DNA from: an uncultured Halieaceae bacterium
Lineage (GTDB): Bacteria > Pseudomonadota > Gammaproteobacteria > Pseudomonadales > Halieaceae
Direction of reading: 5' to 3'
NCBI GenBank assembly: GCA_938074135.1
Contig: CALJFL010000038.1
Span: 62,001 to 126,000, forward strand
Length of the DNA stretch: 64,000 nucleotides
The notes under the pieces are model-generated. The model saw nothing but the letters and a program-made list of their open reading frames with translations. It had not been told where the DNA came from and did not search any database. Shown here piece by piece: positions 53,433 through 62,706 of the stretch (position 1 is the first letter of the stretch; each line of letters starts with the position of its first letter). The position numbers were made by a program, and so were the translations under genes.

Positions 53433-54299
53433 ATGCAGTACATTGGGATCGAGCAGGCCAGCAATGACCGGCTTGGCTTCGCGATATTTATTGCCGCCGC
53501 ACTGCATGCGATCCTGATTCTGGGGCTCACATTCAGCTCACCGGACAACGACTACTACGCCCCGCAAATAGAGGTCACCCTGGCACAAAATTCTCTCGCC
53601 GAAGCGCCTGAGGATGCCGACCATATCGCCCAGGCCAACCAGGCCGGCAGCGGCAACATGGCCGACTACACCCAGATGACCAGTAACACCAGCAATCCGC
53701 TGGCCAGTCAGCAAGCTACTGAGCAAACGCCTCCGCCACTGATGCAGCAGGAAAACAGCAGTGCGGCCAATCCGGTGCTCACTGCCACGGTCGCACGGGA
53801 GCTGGCCGCCACCGAGTTGGACAAGCGCGACAAGGCACCGACCGAATTGGATGGCATCAGCCCGGAGGTCGACCAGCTCAATCAGGAACTGGCCACCCTG
53901 CAGGCGGCCCTGGATGAACAGACGCGAGCTTTCTCGGACCGCCCGCGGGTACGCCGGCTCACCTCGGCTTCGACACGCCAGGCGGTAGACGCCGCTTATC
54001 TGCACGACTGGCGCCAGCGCCTGGAGGCAGTGGGTAACAAGTACTACCCGGAGGCGTCACTGCGCTACGGAATCTATGGCAGCCTGCGCCTGTTGGTCAC
54101 CATTAGGCACGATGGCAGCCTGGAGGATATCGACGTGCTGTCATCATCGGGCTACGCCGTACTCGACGAGGCAGCTATCAAGATTGTCCGCATGGCGGCT
54201 CCCTACGCACCCTTCCCTCCCGAGCTTCGGGCAACGACCGACAAGCTCGAAATTATCAGGACATGGCAATTTCAGGAAAACGAGCTAAGCTCAGATTGA
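53433..54299 (+). CDS. Orphan TonB-family protein (TonB3-like)
   Basis: A 288-aa protein with one N-terminal membrane anchor (about residues 15-35), a Gln/Ala/Thr-rich and partly coiled-coil periplasmic region with 'LNQELATLQAALDEQTRAF', and a C-terminal TonB domain ('YYPEASLRYGIYGSLRLLV' onward). No exbB or exbD accompanies it. In Pseudomonas aeruginosa the gene at this position (tonB3, between gshB and yqgE) is linked to twitching motility; pilT/pilU are 1-3 kb away here. Whether it serves pili or transport is inference. Confidence 0.88.
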   Translation: MQYIGIEQASNDRLGFAIFIAAALHAILILGLTFSSPDNDYYAPQIEVTLAQNSLAEAPEDADHIAQANQAGSGNMADYTQMTSNTSNPLASQQATEQTPPPLMQQENSSAANPVLTATVARELAATELDKRDKAPTELDGISPEVDQLNQELATLQAALDEQTRAFSDRPRVRRLTSASTRQAVDAAYLHDWRQRLEAVGNKYYPEASLRYGIYGSLRLLVTIRHDGSLEDIDVLSSSGYAVLDEAAIKIVRMAAPYAPFPPELRATTDKLEIIRTWQFQENELSSD

Positions 54300-54338
54300 A
54301 TAGCGCTCAGCCGTCGTTTTTTACGAGTCAAGGTTCGT

Positions 54339-54929
54339 ATGCCATCACAGTTTCACGCCAGTACATCCCGAAGCAGTGACTGCCTGCGCAATCATTTCCT
54401 GCTGGCCATGCCCAGCCTGTCCGAGGGTATTTTTTCCCACAGCATCACCTATATTTGTGAACACGGCGAGAGCGGCGCCATGGGTATTGTGATCAATCAG
54501 CCCCTGGAACTTACCGTCGCTGAAATTTTCGATCACCTGGAGATCAAAACCCGGGGGGATTTCGACGATATGCCTGTCATGGCGGGTGGCCCGGTACAAA
54601 TCGATCATGGTTTTGTGTTGCATCGCGACGCCTCGAAAGATTGGGAGGCCAGTATCAAGGTCACCGACGACATCACCCTGACAACCTCGCGCGACGTCTT
54701 GCGAGCCATCGCCAATGGCACCGGCCCCAAGGAGCACCTGATTGCACTGGGCTATGCCGGCTGGTCTGCCGGGCAACTGGAACAGGAACTGGCCGAAAAC
54801 AGCTGGCTTACCCTGCCTGCGGACAGCGATATCATTTTCGCGACGCCATACCATGCACGGCTGGGCGCCGCTGCCGCCAAGCTGGGTATTGATATCAACC
54901 TGATCTCGGCCCAGGCCGGGCACGCCTGA
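54339..54929 (+). CDS. yqgE: UPF0301 (YqgE/AlgH) family protein
   Basis: A 196-aa protein with the family hallmarks 'LRNHFLLAMPSLSEGIFSHS', 'GAMGIVINQPL' and 'MAGGPVQIDHGFVLH'. YqgE has a known fold but no firmly established biochemical role; the Pseudomonas name AlgH reflects an alginate phenotype. It is almost always next to ruvX/yqgF, which begins 12 bases after it. The ATG at 54339 lies after an 'aagg' element. Confidence 0.93.
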   Translation: MPSQFHASTSRSSDCLRNHFLLAMPSLSEGIFSHSITYICEHGESGAMGIVINQPLELTVAEIFDHLEIKTRGDFDDMPVMAGGPVQIDHGFVLHRDASKDWEASIKVTDDITLTTSRDVLRAIANGTGPKEHLIALGYAGWSAGQLEQELAENSWLTLPADSDIIFATPYHARLGAAAAKLGIDINLISAQAGHA

Positions 54930-54940
54930 CACCCAACGGA

Positions 54941-55369
54941 TTGACCGAGGATAAACGCACTGTCGTCGCCTTCGATTTCGGCTTGCGCCAGATTGGCGTT
55001 GCCGTGGGCAACTGCCTGCTGGGCACAACCCAGACGCTATCGATACTCCATGCCAAAGACGGTATCCCGGACTGGAACGTCGTAAAAACCCTACTGGCCG
55101 AGTGGCAGCCCGACTTATTGCTGGTGGGAGACCCGCTTAATATGGACGGCACCGCCAGCGAACTGGGCAACAGGGCCGGGAAGTTCGCCCGCCGCCTGGA
55201 GGGCCGATTCGGGATTGTAACCGCTATGGTTGATGAGCGACTAACCAGCTTTGAGGCGAAGCAACAACTCTCGGAGCAGGGCCACAGCGGGGATTACAAG
55301 GACCAGCCAGCCGACAGTGTGGCTGCTGAAATAATTCTGCGCAGCTGGATGCGGGAAAACCTGGACTAG
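54941..55369 (+). CDS. ruvX: Putative pre-16S rRNA nuclease / Holliday junction resolvase (YqgF)
   Basis: A 142-aa RNase H-fold protein with acidic active-site positions in 'VVAFDFGLRQIGVAVG' (Asp), 'LLVGDPLNMDG', 'DERLTSFEA' (Glu) and 'PADSVAAEIIL' (Asp). Family members process the 5' end of 16S rRNA and are annotated as resolvases. The start is TTG; no ATG or GTG fits the homologous N-terminus. The last four bases overlap the convergent pilU gene. Confidence 0.92.
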   Translation: MTEDKRTVVAFDFGLRQIGVAVGNCLLGTTQTLSILHAKDGIPDWNVVKTLLAEWQPDLLLVGDPLNMDGTASELGNRAGKFARRLEGRFGIVTAMVDERLTSFEAKQQLSEQGHSGDYKDQPADSVAAEIILRSWMRENLD

Positions 55370-56502
55370 CGGAAAAATTTGCCGCGCTCGTCCTCGTCGT
55401 TAACAGTCAGGCCCAGTCCGTCATCAAAGGCGTGCTTACCTTTTTCGTGCATCTTGATCATCAGTCGCACATCGTTACCGGAATCCGCGTAGCGCACGGC
55501 ATCCTCACTACTGATAATACCCTCGGCGTACGCCTTGAACAGCGATTGATCCAGCGTCTGCATGCCCAGCTCTGTCGACTTGGTCATCACGTCTTTGATC
55601 AGGTGTACCTCGCCTTTGCGGATATAGTCGGCAATAAGCGGCGAATTAAGCAGTACTTCCACTACCGGGTGGCGGCCCGCTCCATCTTTTCTCGGAATTA
55701 GCTGTTGCGCCACCATGGACTTGAGGTTGAGGGAAAGGTCCATCCACACCTGGTTATGCAATTCAGCCGGGAAAAAGCTCTGTATACGATCCAGTGCCTG
55801 GTTGGCATTGTTGGCGTGCAGGGTACACAGACACAGGTGGCCGGTTTCGGCAAAGGTCAGCGCCTGCTGCATGGTTTCCGCGGTTCTCACCTCGCCGATA
55901 AGAATGACGTCGGGCGCCTGGCGCAGGGTGTTTTTCAACGCGATATCAAAAGACTCAGTATCCATGCCCACTTCCCGCTGGGTGACAATACAACCCGCGT
56001 GCTCATGGATAAATTCAATAGGGTCTTCGATACTGATGATATGACCGTGGCTGTTCTCGTTGCGATAGCCCACCATCGCTGCCAGCGATGTTGTTTTACC
56101 GGTACCGGTAGCACCCACAAAAATCACCAACCCGCGCTGGGTCATAGCCAGCTCTTTAATGATCGGCGGCAAGCCAAGATCGTCGATTTTTGGAATCTTG
56201 GTTTCAATACGCCGCAGCACCAGCCCGCATTTGCCGCGCTGTACAAAGGCACTAACACGGAAACGACCCAGGCCTTCGCTTCCGAGGGCGAAGTTGCACT
56301 CGTGATGCTCCAGGAACTCTTTCTGCTGCTTCTCGCTCATGGTCGAGAGAACGACGTCGCGGGCTTCCTTATCGCTCAGCTTGTGCTCGCTGATCGGGTG
56401 TATCTGCCCGTCTACTTTGATGGCCGGTGCCGCGTCGGCGGCGATAAAGCCGTCGGAGGCGCCCTCTTTGACCACTCGCTGGAGTAATTCCTCGATCTTC
56501 AT
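55366..56502 (-). CDS. pilU: Type IV pilus retraction ATPase PilU
   Basis: Accessory hexameric ATPase that aids PilT in pilus retraction and twitching. The 378-aa protein has the Walker A 'GATGTGKTTSLAAM', an Asp box around 'ISIEDPIEFIHEH', Walker B 'DVILIGEVRTAETMQQAL' and a His box 'CLCTLHANNANQALDR'. The longer C-terminal tail and the absence of the PilT 'AIRNLIRE' motif distinguish it from pilT just upstream. The 41-base gap suggests one transcript. No pilus structural gene is in this window. Confidence 0.95.
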   Translation of the reverse strand: MKIEELLQRVVKEGASDGFIAADAAPAIKVDGQIHPISEHKLSDKEARDVVLSTMSEKQQKEFLEHHECNFALGSEGLGRFRVSAFVQRGKCGLVLRRIETKIPKIDDLGLPPIIKELAMTQRGLVIFVGATGTGKTTSLAAMVGYRNENSHGHIISIEDPIEFIHEHAGCIVTQREVGMDTESFDIALKNTLRQAPDVILIGEVRTAETMQQALTFAETGHLCLCTLHANNANQALDRIQSFFPAELHNQVWMDLSLNLKSMVAQQLIPRKDGAGRHPVVEVLLNSPLIADYIRKGEVHLIKDVMTKSTELGMQTLDQSLFKAYAEGIISSEDAVRYADSGNDVRLMIKMHEKGKHAFDDGLGLTVNDEDERGKFFR

Positions 56503-56543
56503 ATCAACTACCTCACCGTTATTTGAGACACAGCCTTGCGGGA

Positions 56544-57578
56544 TCAGAAGTTCTCTGGCATCCGCGCTTTTTCCTTGGCTATCTCACGGGTAATAACACG
56601 TTTATCGACCAGATCCGCCAGACACTGGTCCATGGTCTGCATACCTAGCGCATGGCCTGTCTGGATCGCCGAATACATCTGCGCGACCTTATCTTCACGA
56701 ATCAGGTTACGTATCGCCGGGGTGCCACGCATGATTTCGTGGGCGGCCACCCGGCCACCCGTCGCGCGTTTCATCAGCGTCTGCGAAATGACCGCCATCA
56801 GCGACTCTGAAAGCATGGAGCGCACCATGGATTTCTCGGCAGCCGGGAAAACATCGACCACCCGGTCGATCGTCTTCGCTGCCGAGGTGGTATGCAAGGT
56901 ACCGAATACAAGGTGTCCGGTTTCCGCCGCCGTCAGGGCCAGGCGAATCGTTTCAAGGTCCCGCATTTCACCCACCAGGATGATATCGGGGTCTTCCCGC
57001 AATGCGGAGCGCAGGGCTTCTGCAAACCCGAGGGTGTCGCGATGCACCTCACGCTGATTGATCAGGCATTTCTTACTCTCGTGCACAAATTCGATGGGAT
57101 CTTCGATGGTCAGCACGTGTTCGTACTTATTGTCATTAATAAAGTCCATCATCGCCGCCAGCGTGGTGGACTTACCGGAGCCTGTTGGGCCAGTCACCAA
57201 CACCAGGCCGCGAGGCATCATGGAAATGTCCCGGAAGACCTGGCCCATGCCCAGGTCATCCATGGTAAGCACCTTGGAGGGAATAGTACGGAAAACACCG
57301 CCCGCTCCGCGATTCTGATTGAAGGCGTTAACACGAAAACGCGCCACACCCGGCACCTCAAACGAAAAGTCTGTCTCAAGGAACTCTTCATAGTCCTTGC
57401 GCTGCTTGTCATTCATGATGTCGTAGATCAGTTCGTGCACCTGCTCGTGATCCATCGGTGGCAGGTTGATACGGCGGACATCGCCGTCGACACGAATCAT
57501 GGGCGGTAACCCCGCAGACAGGTGCAGGTCAGATGCGCCCTGCTTGGCACTGAACGCAAGAAGTTCCGTGATATCCAT
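56544..57578 (-). CDS. pilT: Type IV pilus retraction ATPase PilT
   Basis: Hexameric cytoplasmic motor that depolymerises type IV pili. The 344-aa protein has Walker A 'GPTGSGKSTTLAAM' (about 130-143), the Asp box 'LTIEDPIEFVHES', Walker B 'DIILVGEMRDLETIR', the His box 'VFGTLHTTSAAKTIDRV' and the diagnostic 'PAIRNLIREDK' near the C-terminus. It is the promoter-proximal gene of pilT-pilU and diverges from yggS, as in Pseudomonas. Confidence 0.97.
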   Translation of the reverse strand: MDITELLAFSAKQGASDLHLSAGLPPMIRVDGDVRRINLPPMDHEQVHELIYDIMNDKQRKDYEEFLETDFSFEVPGVARFRVNAFNQNRGAGGVFRTIPSKVLTMDDLGMGQVFRDISMMPRGLVLVTGPTGSGKSTTLAAMMDFINDNKYEHVLTIEDPIEFVHESKKCLINQREVHRDTLGFAEALRSALREDPDIILVGEMRDLETIRLALTAAETGHLVFGTLHTTSAAKTIDRVVDVFPAAEKSMVRSMLSESLMAVISQTLMKRATGGRVAAHEIMRGTPAIRNLIREDKVAQMYSAIQTGHALGMQTMDQCLADLVDKRVITREIAKEKARMPENF

Positions 57579-57700
57579 TATTCCCCTCCCCTGGCTTCAC
57601 ATATGGCCGTATTTTACGGCCAGCAAGCACCCTTAAGCATGTACACCACACCCGGGCTGTCTTATTTTCCAATCGCTATGACGTCACGAAATCCGCTACC

Positions 57701-58402
57701 ATGCTGACCATGAACGCCCCTACACTATCTAACAATGTAGCAAAGCTTCGCCAGAGAGTACGACTCAGCGCCGAAAAAAGCCAGCGTAAAGAATGTGACA
57801 TTCGGATACTCGCGGCCACTAAAACACGCGACGCCGATACCCTGAAAGAGGCAGCTGAACTGGGCTTGCGGGATTTCGGCGAGAACTATTTACAAGAAGC
57901 GCTGGTGAAAATCGAGGCACTGCGCGAGCTCGATATTTGCTGGCATTTCATCGGACCGATGCAGTCGAACAAGACCCGCGCCATCGCTGAACATTTTGAC
58001 TGGGTGCACAGTGTCGACAGGGTAAAGATCGCCCGTCGCCTGAGCGAGCAGCGACCAACCAACCTGCCGCCACTGCAAATTTGCCTGCAGGTCAACGTCT
58101 CGGGTGAGGCCAGTAAGTCCGGCGTCAAACTGGAGGAATTGCCGTCGTTGGTGCAGGCGGTGGCAGCACTGCCTAATCTGGTACTGCGCGGACTCATGGC
58201 CATTCCCGAGGCAAGCAACGACCCTGAGGTTCAGCGCAGCGCCTTTCGCAAACTGCACGATGCACTGATTGAACTCCAGGCGCTGGCGCCGACCATGGAT
58301 ACGCTGTCTATGGGTATGTCGGGCGACCTGGAAGCTGCGATTGCCGAAGGCGCTACCATTGTGCGCGTCGGGACTGATATCTTCGGTCCGCGCCACGGGT
58401 GA
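57701..58402 (+). CDS. yggS: Pyridoxal phosphate homeostasis protein (YggS/PROSC)
   Basis: Single-domain TIM-barrel PLP-binding protein, 233 aa, that maintains free PLP and affects amino-acid pools. Features are the PLP lysine in 'ILAATKTRDADTL', 'DFGENYLQEALVKI', 'WHFIGPMQSNKTR' and 'LSMGMSGDLEAAIAEG'. Two ATG codons three codons apart can start it; no good ribosome site distinguishes them. It opens the run yggS-proC-yggT, a conserved association of PLP and proline metabolism. Confidence 0.95.
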   Translation: MLTMNAPTLSNNVAKLRQRVRLSAEKSQRKECDIRILAATKTRDADTLKEAAELGLRDFGENYLQEALVKIEALRELDICWHFIGPMQSNKTRAIAEHFDWVHSVDRVKIARRLSEQRPTNLPPLQICLQVNVSGEASKSGVKLEELPSLVQAVAALPNLVLRGLMAIPEASNDPEVQRSAFRKLHDALIELQALAPTMDTLSMGMSGDLEAAIAEGATIVRVGTDIFGPRHG

Positions 58403-58465
58403 TTTTGCCGTCAGGCGCCGTGTATACTGGCGCCCTTAAGCCAGCACGCCACAGCGGAGCCCATT

Positions 58466-59287
58466 TTGGATAGACCGAACATTGCCTTTATAGGTGCCGG
58501 CAATATGGCCAGCAGCATTATCGGAGGACTGCTGGAAAGCGGTCATCCCGCTGCCAGCATCAGCGCTGCCGACCCCTTCCCGGGGAGTCTCGAGAAGCTG
58601 AGCAAAATGGCGCCGATTAGGGTGACGGCCGATAACGCAGAGGCTGTGGCGGGTGCCGATGTCGTCATATTGGCGGTAAAGCCGCAGGTGATGGCCGAGG
58701 CCAGTGACAGCATCGCACCAACAGTTCAGGCCAACGGCGCCCTGACCATCTCTATCGCAGCCGGGATAACCATCGCCAGTTTGCAGGGCAGGCTGGGTGA
58801 TGATGCCGCCATTGTGCGCTGCATGCCCAATACGCCAGCGCTATTAGGCCTTGGCGCCAGCGCTCTCTATGGCAATGCCGGGGTTAGCGCAATTCAACGC
58901 GGTTACGCTGAAGACATTTTATCCGCCGTCGGGGTATGTACCTGGGTAGATAGCGAAGCAGCGCTGGATGCCATCACTGCCCTGTCTGGCAGCGGCCCCG
59001 CCTATTTTTTCCTGTTCATGGAAGCGATGATCGACGCCGGCTGCGAATTGGGCCTGGATCGAGATACCGCCACTTTGATGACCCAACAAACAGCACTGGG
59101 TGCTGCCACGATGGCACTGGAAAGTGATGTGGACCTGGTGGAGCTGAGGCGCCGGGTAACGAGCCCTGCTGGTACCACCGAGCGCGCTGTACAGAGTTTT
59201 GAGGATAGCGGTCTGCGTGACATTGTCGGCAAAGCCATGGCTGCCGCCGAAGCTCGCGCCGTGGAGATGGCGCAAGAGATGGGCTGA
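58466..59287 (+). CDS. proC: Pyrroline-5-carboxylate reductase
   Basis: NADPH-dependent last step of proline synthesis. The 273-aa protein has 'AFIGAGNMASSIIGGLL' (about 6-22), 'VILAVKPQVM', 'VRCMPNTPALLG' and the C-terminal signature 'ALSGSGPAYFFLFMEAM' plus 'RRRVTSPAGTTERAV'. The start is TTG with 'cggagc' upstream. It follows yggS by 63 bases and precedes yggT. Confidence 0.97.
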   Translation: MDRPNIAFIGAGNMASSIIGGLLESGHPAASISAADPFPGSLEKLSKMAPIRVTADNAEAVAGADVVILAVKPQVMAEASDSIAPTVQANGALTISIAAGITIASLQGRLGDDAAIVRCMPNTPALLGLGASALYGNAGVSAIQRGYAEDILSAVGVCTWVDSEAALDAITALSGSGPAYFFLFMEAMIDAGCELGLDRDTATLMTQQTALGAATMALESDVDLVELRRRVTSPAGTTERAVQSFEDSGLRDIVGKAMAAAEARAVEMAQEMG

Positions 59288-59322
59288 CGCCCTCGACATT
59301 ACTGACAGGAGAACCCCATTCA

Positions 59323-59910
59323 ATGAGCGCTCTGAACGAAATCCTCGGCTATCTTATTCAGACGGCCCTGAGCCTGTATATGGTGGCCATGCTGCTGCGC
59401 TTCCTGCTGCAGCTGGTCAAGGCGGATTTCTACAACCCGATCAGCCAGTTCCTGGTGAAAATTACCAACCCGCTGGTAATTCCATTACGCAGGGTCATAC
59501 CCGGGATAGGCGGCCTTGATCTTGCCTCGCTGTTGCTGGCAGTTTTGCTGCAGGTTCTGGCGATCGTTGCCCTGATGTTGCTCAATGGGCTGGGCATGCC
59601 CAATCCGCTGCTGCTCGTCGTGTGGTCCACCCTGGGTATTGTCGGGCTGCTGGTGAATATCTACTTTTTCGCCCTGCTGGCCATGATCATCCTGAGCTGG
59701 GTAGCGGCCGGCAGTGGCAACCCTGCCATTGCCCTGCTGCACCAGATCACCGAACCGGTTATGGCCCCCTTTCGCAAAATATTGCCGGCAATGGGTGGCC
59801 TGGATTTTTCACCGATACTGGTGTTCATCCTGATCAACGTCATACAGATTGCCCTGCGCCACCTCGCCGGCGGCGTGGGCTTACACCCGGCGCTGGTGAT
59901 CGGGCTCTGA
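59323..59910 (+). CDS. yggT: YggT family membrane protein
   Basis: A 195-aa integral membrane protein built of two tandem YggT repeats, each with paired transmembrane helices and the motif seen as '[19 protein letters not shown]' in the first and '[17 protein letters not shown]' in the second. Roles in osmotic shock or ion homeostasis have been suggested for relatives, but none is firm. The conserved proC-yggT-metX order is kept. Confidence 0.93.
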   Translation: MSALNEILGYLIQTALSLYMVAMLLRFLLQLVKADFYNPISQFLVKITNPLVIPLRRVIPGIGGLDLASLLLAVLLQVLAIVALMLLNGLGMPNPLLLVVWSTLGIVGLLVNIYFFALLAMIILSWVAAGSGNPAIALLHQITEPVMAPFRKILPAMGGLDFSPILVFILINVIQIALRHLAGGVGLHPALVIGL

Positions 59911-59920
59911 AGCGGTCACC

Positions 59921-61069
59921 ATGACAGCCGGGAAACAACAGCACTCCGTGGGTGTGGTCAAGCCACGAACGGCTCACTTCAGCGAACCGCTGCTGTTGGC
60001 CTGCGGCCGGGAGCTGGCCGATTATCAACTGGTCTATGAAACCTACGGCGAGCTCAATTCGGCACGCAGCAACGCCGTGCTGATTTGTCACGCCCTCAGC
60101 GGCCACCATCACGCCGCTGGCTACCACGACGAAGGCGACAAGAAACCAGGCTGGTGGGAAGAGTGCATAGGGCCGGGCAAACCCATCGACACCGATCGCT
60201 TTTACGTGGTCAGCCTCAACAACCTGGGGGGCTGCCATGGCTCCACCGGGCCGAGTTCAATAAACCCTGCTACCGGCGAATGTTGGGGTCCGGACTTTCC
60301 GCCGCTGCGGGTTCGAGACTGGGTTAACAGCCAGGCCCGCCTGGCAGACCTGCTGGGCGTGGAATGCTGGGCGGCAGTGATTGGCGGCAGCCTGGGCGGT
60401 ATGCAGGCTATGCGCTGGTCGCTGGAATATCCGGACCGGGTCAAACACTGCGTGGTCATCGCCGCGGCCATGAAGCTCAGCGCCCAGAACATTGCCTTCA
60501 ATGAGATCGCCCGCCAGGCGATCCAGGCGGATCCCGATTTTGCCCAGGGCAATTACCTGAAGCACAACGCCATTCCGGCGAAAGGCCTGGCACTGGCCCG
60601 GATGGTCGGCCACATTACCTATCTTTCGGACGACGCGATGGCCTCGAAATTTGGCCGGGACCTGCGCCTGGGCTCGCTGGAGCAGGGCACTGAAGATGAG
60701 ATCGAGTTTCAGGTGGAAAGCTACCTGCGCTACCAGGGCAACCAGTTCTCCACCAATTTTGATGCCAACACCTACATCCTGATGACCCGGGCGCTGGATT
60801 ATTTCGACCTGGCCCGGGAGTACGATAACGATCCGGTAGCCGCTTTCAAACGGGCGCAAAGCGATTTCCTGGTACTGTCGTTTTCTACCGACTGGCGGTT
60901 CTCTCCGAGCCGCTCCCGGGAAATCGTCGATGCACTGATTGCGGCCGGACGGCCGGTGACCTATGCCGAAATTGAGGCCGACGAGGGCCACGACGCCTTC
61001 CTGATGCCAATTCCACGCTATGTACAGTTGTTCAGCGCTTACATGCAACGCGTGGGAGGAGCCGACTGA
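59921..61069 (+). CDS. metX: Homoserine O-acyltransferase (MetX)
   Basis: Alpha/beta-hydrolase-fold enzyme acylating homoserine at the entry of methionine synthesis. In the 382-aa protein the catalytic triad is visible: Ser157 in '[15 protein letters not shown]', Asp in '[11 protein letters not shown]' and His in '[14 protein letters not shown]'. Gammaproteobacterial MetX proteins paired with MetW often use succinyl-CoA rather than acetyl-CoA, so the exact acyl donor is uncertain. Its TGA overlaps the metW ATG by one base (tgAtg), a conserved coupling. Confidence 0.95.
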   Translation: MTAGKQQHSVGVVKPRTAHFSEPLLLACGRELADYQLVYETYGELNSARSNAVLICHALSGHHHAAGYHDEGDKKPGWWEECIGPGKPIDTDRFYVVSLNNLGGCHGSTGPSSINPATGECWGPDFPPLRVRDWVNSQARLADLLGVECWAAVIGGSLGGMQAMRWSLEYPDRVKHCVVIAAAMKLSAQNIAFNEIARQAIQADPDFAQGNYLKHNAIPAKGLALARMVGHITYLSDDAMASKFGRDLRLGSLEQGTEDEIEFQVESYLRYQGNQFSTNFDANTYILMTRALDYFDLAREYDNDPVAAFKRAQSDFLVLSFSTDWRFSPSRSREIVDALIAAGRPVTYAEIEADEGHDAFLMPIPRYVQLFSAYMQRVGGAD

Positions 61070-61659
61070 TGCGCCTGGACCTGGCTCATATCCAGAAATG
61101 GATCGCACCTGGCTCCCGGGTCCTGGACCTGGGCTGCGGCGACGGCGAATTCCTCGATCTGCTGACCAGCGAGCGGCAAGTAAAAGGCACCGGGCTGGAG
61201 ATCGACGAGGACAACATCACCGCAGGGGTAAGCCGGGGCCTCAATATCGTGCAGCAGGACATGGACAAGGGGCTGGCCAATTTTCCTGACAACAGTTTCG
61301 ACACTGTCGTGATGGCGCATGCTTTGCAGGCAGTCCACTTCCCCGATCGCGTCCTCGATGAAATGCTGCGAATTGCCGGTGAGGGCATTGTCACCTTTCC
61401 GAATTTCGGCCACTGGAGCTGCCGCTTGCATCTGGTGTCACGGGGCCGTATGCCGGTCTCCCGTTTCATGCCTTATAATTGGTATGACACTCCCAACATC
61501 CACTTCTGTACCGTGCAGGACTTTGAACAGCTGTGCGAGGAAAGAGGTATCCGAATCCTGGCCCGGGATATGGTGGGCAACACCAGACGCAGGCCACTGT
61601 TGGCCCGCGTCTGGCCCAACCTGTTCGCCGTGACCGCCATCTACCACATCACCCGCTGA
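61069..61659 (+). CDS. metW: Methionine biosynthesis protein MetW
   Basis: A 196-aa class I methyltransferase-fold protein with motif I 'RVLDLGCGDGEFLDLL' (about 20-35), 'QQDMDKGLANFPDNSFD' and 'MPYNWYDTPNIHFCTVQDF', a MetW signature. It is coupled to metX and is thought to activate or stabilise MetX; no methyl-accepting substrate is established. It starts inside the metX stop codon and is followed two bases later by the DUF4426 gene. Confidence 0.95.
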   Translation: MRLDLAHIQKWIAPGSRVLDLGCGDGEFLDLLTSERQVKGTGLEIDEDNITAGVSRGLNIVQQDMDKGLANFPDNSFDTVVMAHALQAVHFPDRVLDEMLRIAGEGIVTFPNFGHWSCRLHLVSRGRMPVSRFMPYNWYDTPNIHFCTVQDFEQLCEERGIRILARDMVGNTRRRPLLARVWPNLFAVTAIYHITR

Positions 61660-61660
61660 T

Positions 61661-62098
61661 ATGAGAATACTGCTATTAATCGCCCTCTTCCTGGCGCTGA
61701 CACTCACTGCGCTACAAGGTCAGGCGCAACAGTCCGAGCGCTTCGGGCCCTACGAGCTTTTTTACAGCGTGGTCAACACAACGTTCCTGGAGCCCGAGGT
61801 GGCCGCCAGCTATGGCATCACCCGTGGCAAAAAACGGGCTATCCTGAACCTGGCGGTGCGAGAGCATGTAGAAGGCGGCAGCGAGCCCCGCGAGGTGCGT
61901 TTGCAGGGCCGTACCTGGGACCTGATACAGAATCAGTTTCTGGAATTCCAGGAAATCCGGGAAGGCCCGGCAATCTATTACATCGCCGAGTTCCGCTTCA
62001 TCAATGAGGAGTGGCGCTTTTTTGAAGTGGATTTTCGCCCCAGCGGCGGCAACGAAACCTATACCTTTAAATTCAAGCATCAGCTGTATATTAATTGA
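61661..62098 (+). CDS. DUF4426 family exported protein
   Basis: A 145-aa protein with a clear signal peptide ('LLLIALFLALTLTALQGQAQ', about 4-23). The mature domain has 'FGPYELFYSVVNTTFLEPEV' and 'YGITRGKKRAILNLAV' and looks like a small beta-rich domain. DUF4426 proteins regularly follow metX-metW in pseudomonads and relatives; their role is unknown. Its 3' end is immediately before rdgB, so all of metX to hemW may be one transcript. Confidence 0.88.
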   Translation: MRILLLIALFLALTLTALQGQAQQSERFGPYELFYSVVNTTFLEPEVAASYGITRGKKRAILNLAVREHVEGGSEPREVRLQGRTWDLIQNQFLEFQEIREGPAIYYIAEFRFINEEWRFFEVDFRPSGGNETYTFKFKHQLYIN

Positions 62099-62106
62099 GG
62101 CCTGCG

Positions 62107-62706
62107 ATGACCGAAAACGCCAGGGTAGTACTGGCCAGCGGCAATGTCGGCAAGCTCGCGGAACTGCAGCGGATTCTGTCATCGCTGCCCATGACGCTGG
62201 TATCCCAGTCTGAATTCCAGGTGCCCGAGGTCGCTGAAACCGGACTGACTTTTGTCGAAAATGCATTGCTAAAGGCGCGGGCGGCCTGTCAGCACACCGG
62301 CCTGCCCGCCATCGCCGACGACTCCGGGCTGGAGGTGGACTACCTCGGCGGCGAACCCGGTATTCACTCGGCGCGCTACTCCGGGGAAGGGGACGCCGGC
62401 AATAACCGGCGCCTGCTGACCGAGCTGGCCGACGTGCCGACAAGCCAACGCAGCGCTCGCTTCCAGTGCGTACTGGTTTACTTGCGTCACACTCACGATC
62501 CCGTGCCGGTAATCTGCCAGGGTAGCTGGGAGGGCGAAATACTATTCGAGCCGAGGGGCCAGAACGGTTTCGGCTATGACCCCCTGTTCTACATACCCGC
62601 GCTCAATTGCAGCTCGGCTGAGCTCGACTCTGACCGCAAAAATGAACTCAGTCATCGCGCCATAGCCAGCGCCAAACTGCTGGAAGCCCTGCGCGGGGGA
62701 CCGTGA
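62107..62706 (+). CDS. rdgB: XTP/dITP diphosphatase (RdgB/HAM1)
   Basis: Removes non-canonical purine nucleoside triphosphates (dITP, XTP) from the pool. The 199-aa protein has 'LASGNVGKLAELQRIL' (about 9-24), 'VENALLKARAA', the catalytic 'IADDSGLEVDYLGGEPG' and 'FGYDPLFYIP'. The ATG at 62107 is chosen because gagg precedes it by about 7 bases; a TTG four codons upstream is less likely. It overlaps hemW by four bases (GTGA). Confidence 0.96.
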   Translation: MTENARVVLASGNVGKLAELQRILSSLPMTLVSQSEFQVPEVAETGLTFVENALLKARAACQHTGLPAIADDSGLEVDYLGGEPGIHSARYSGEGDAGNNRRLLTELADVPTSQRSARFQCVLVYLRHTHDPVPVICQGSWEGEILFEPRGQNGFGYDPLFYIPALNCSSAELDSDRKNELSHRAIASAKLLEALRGGP

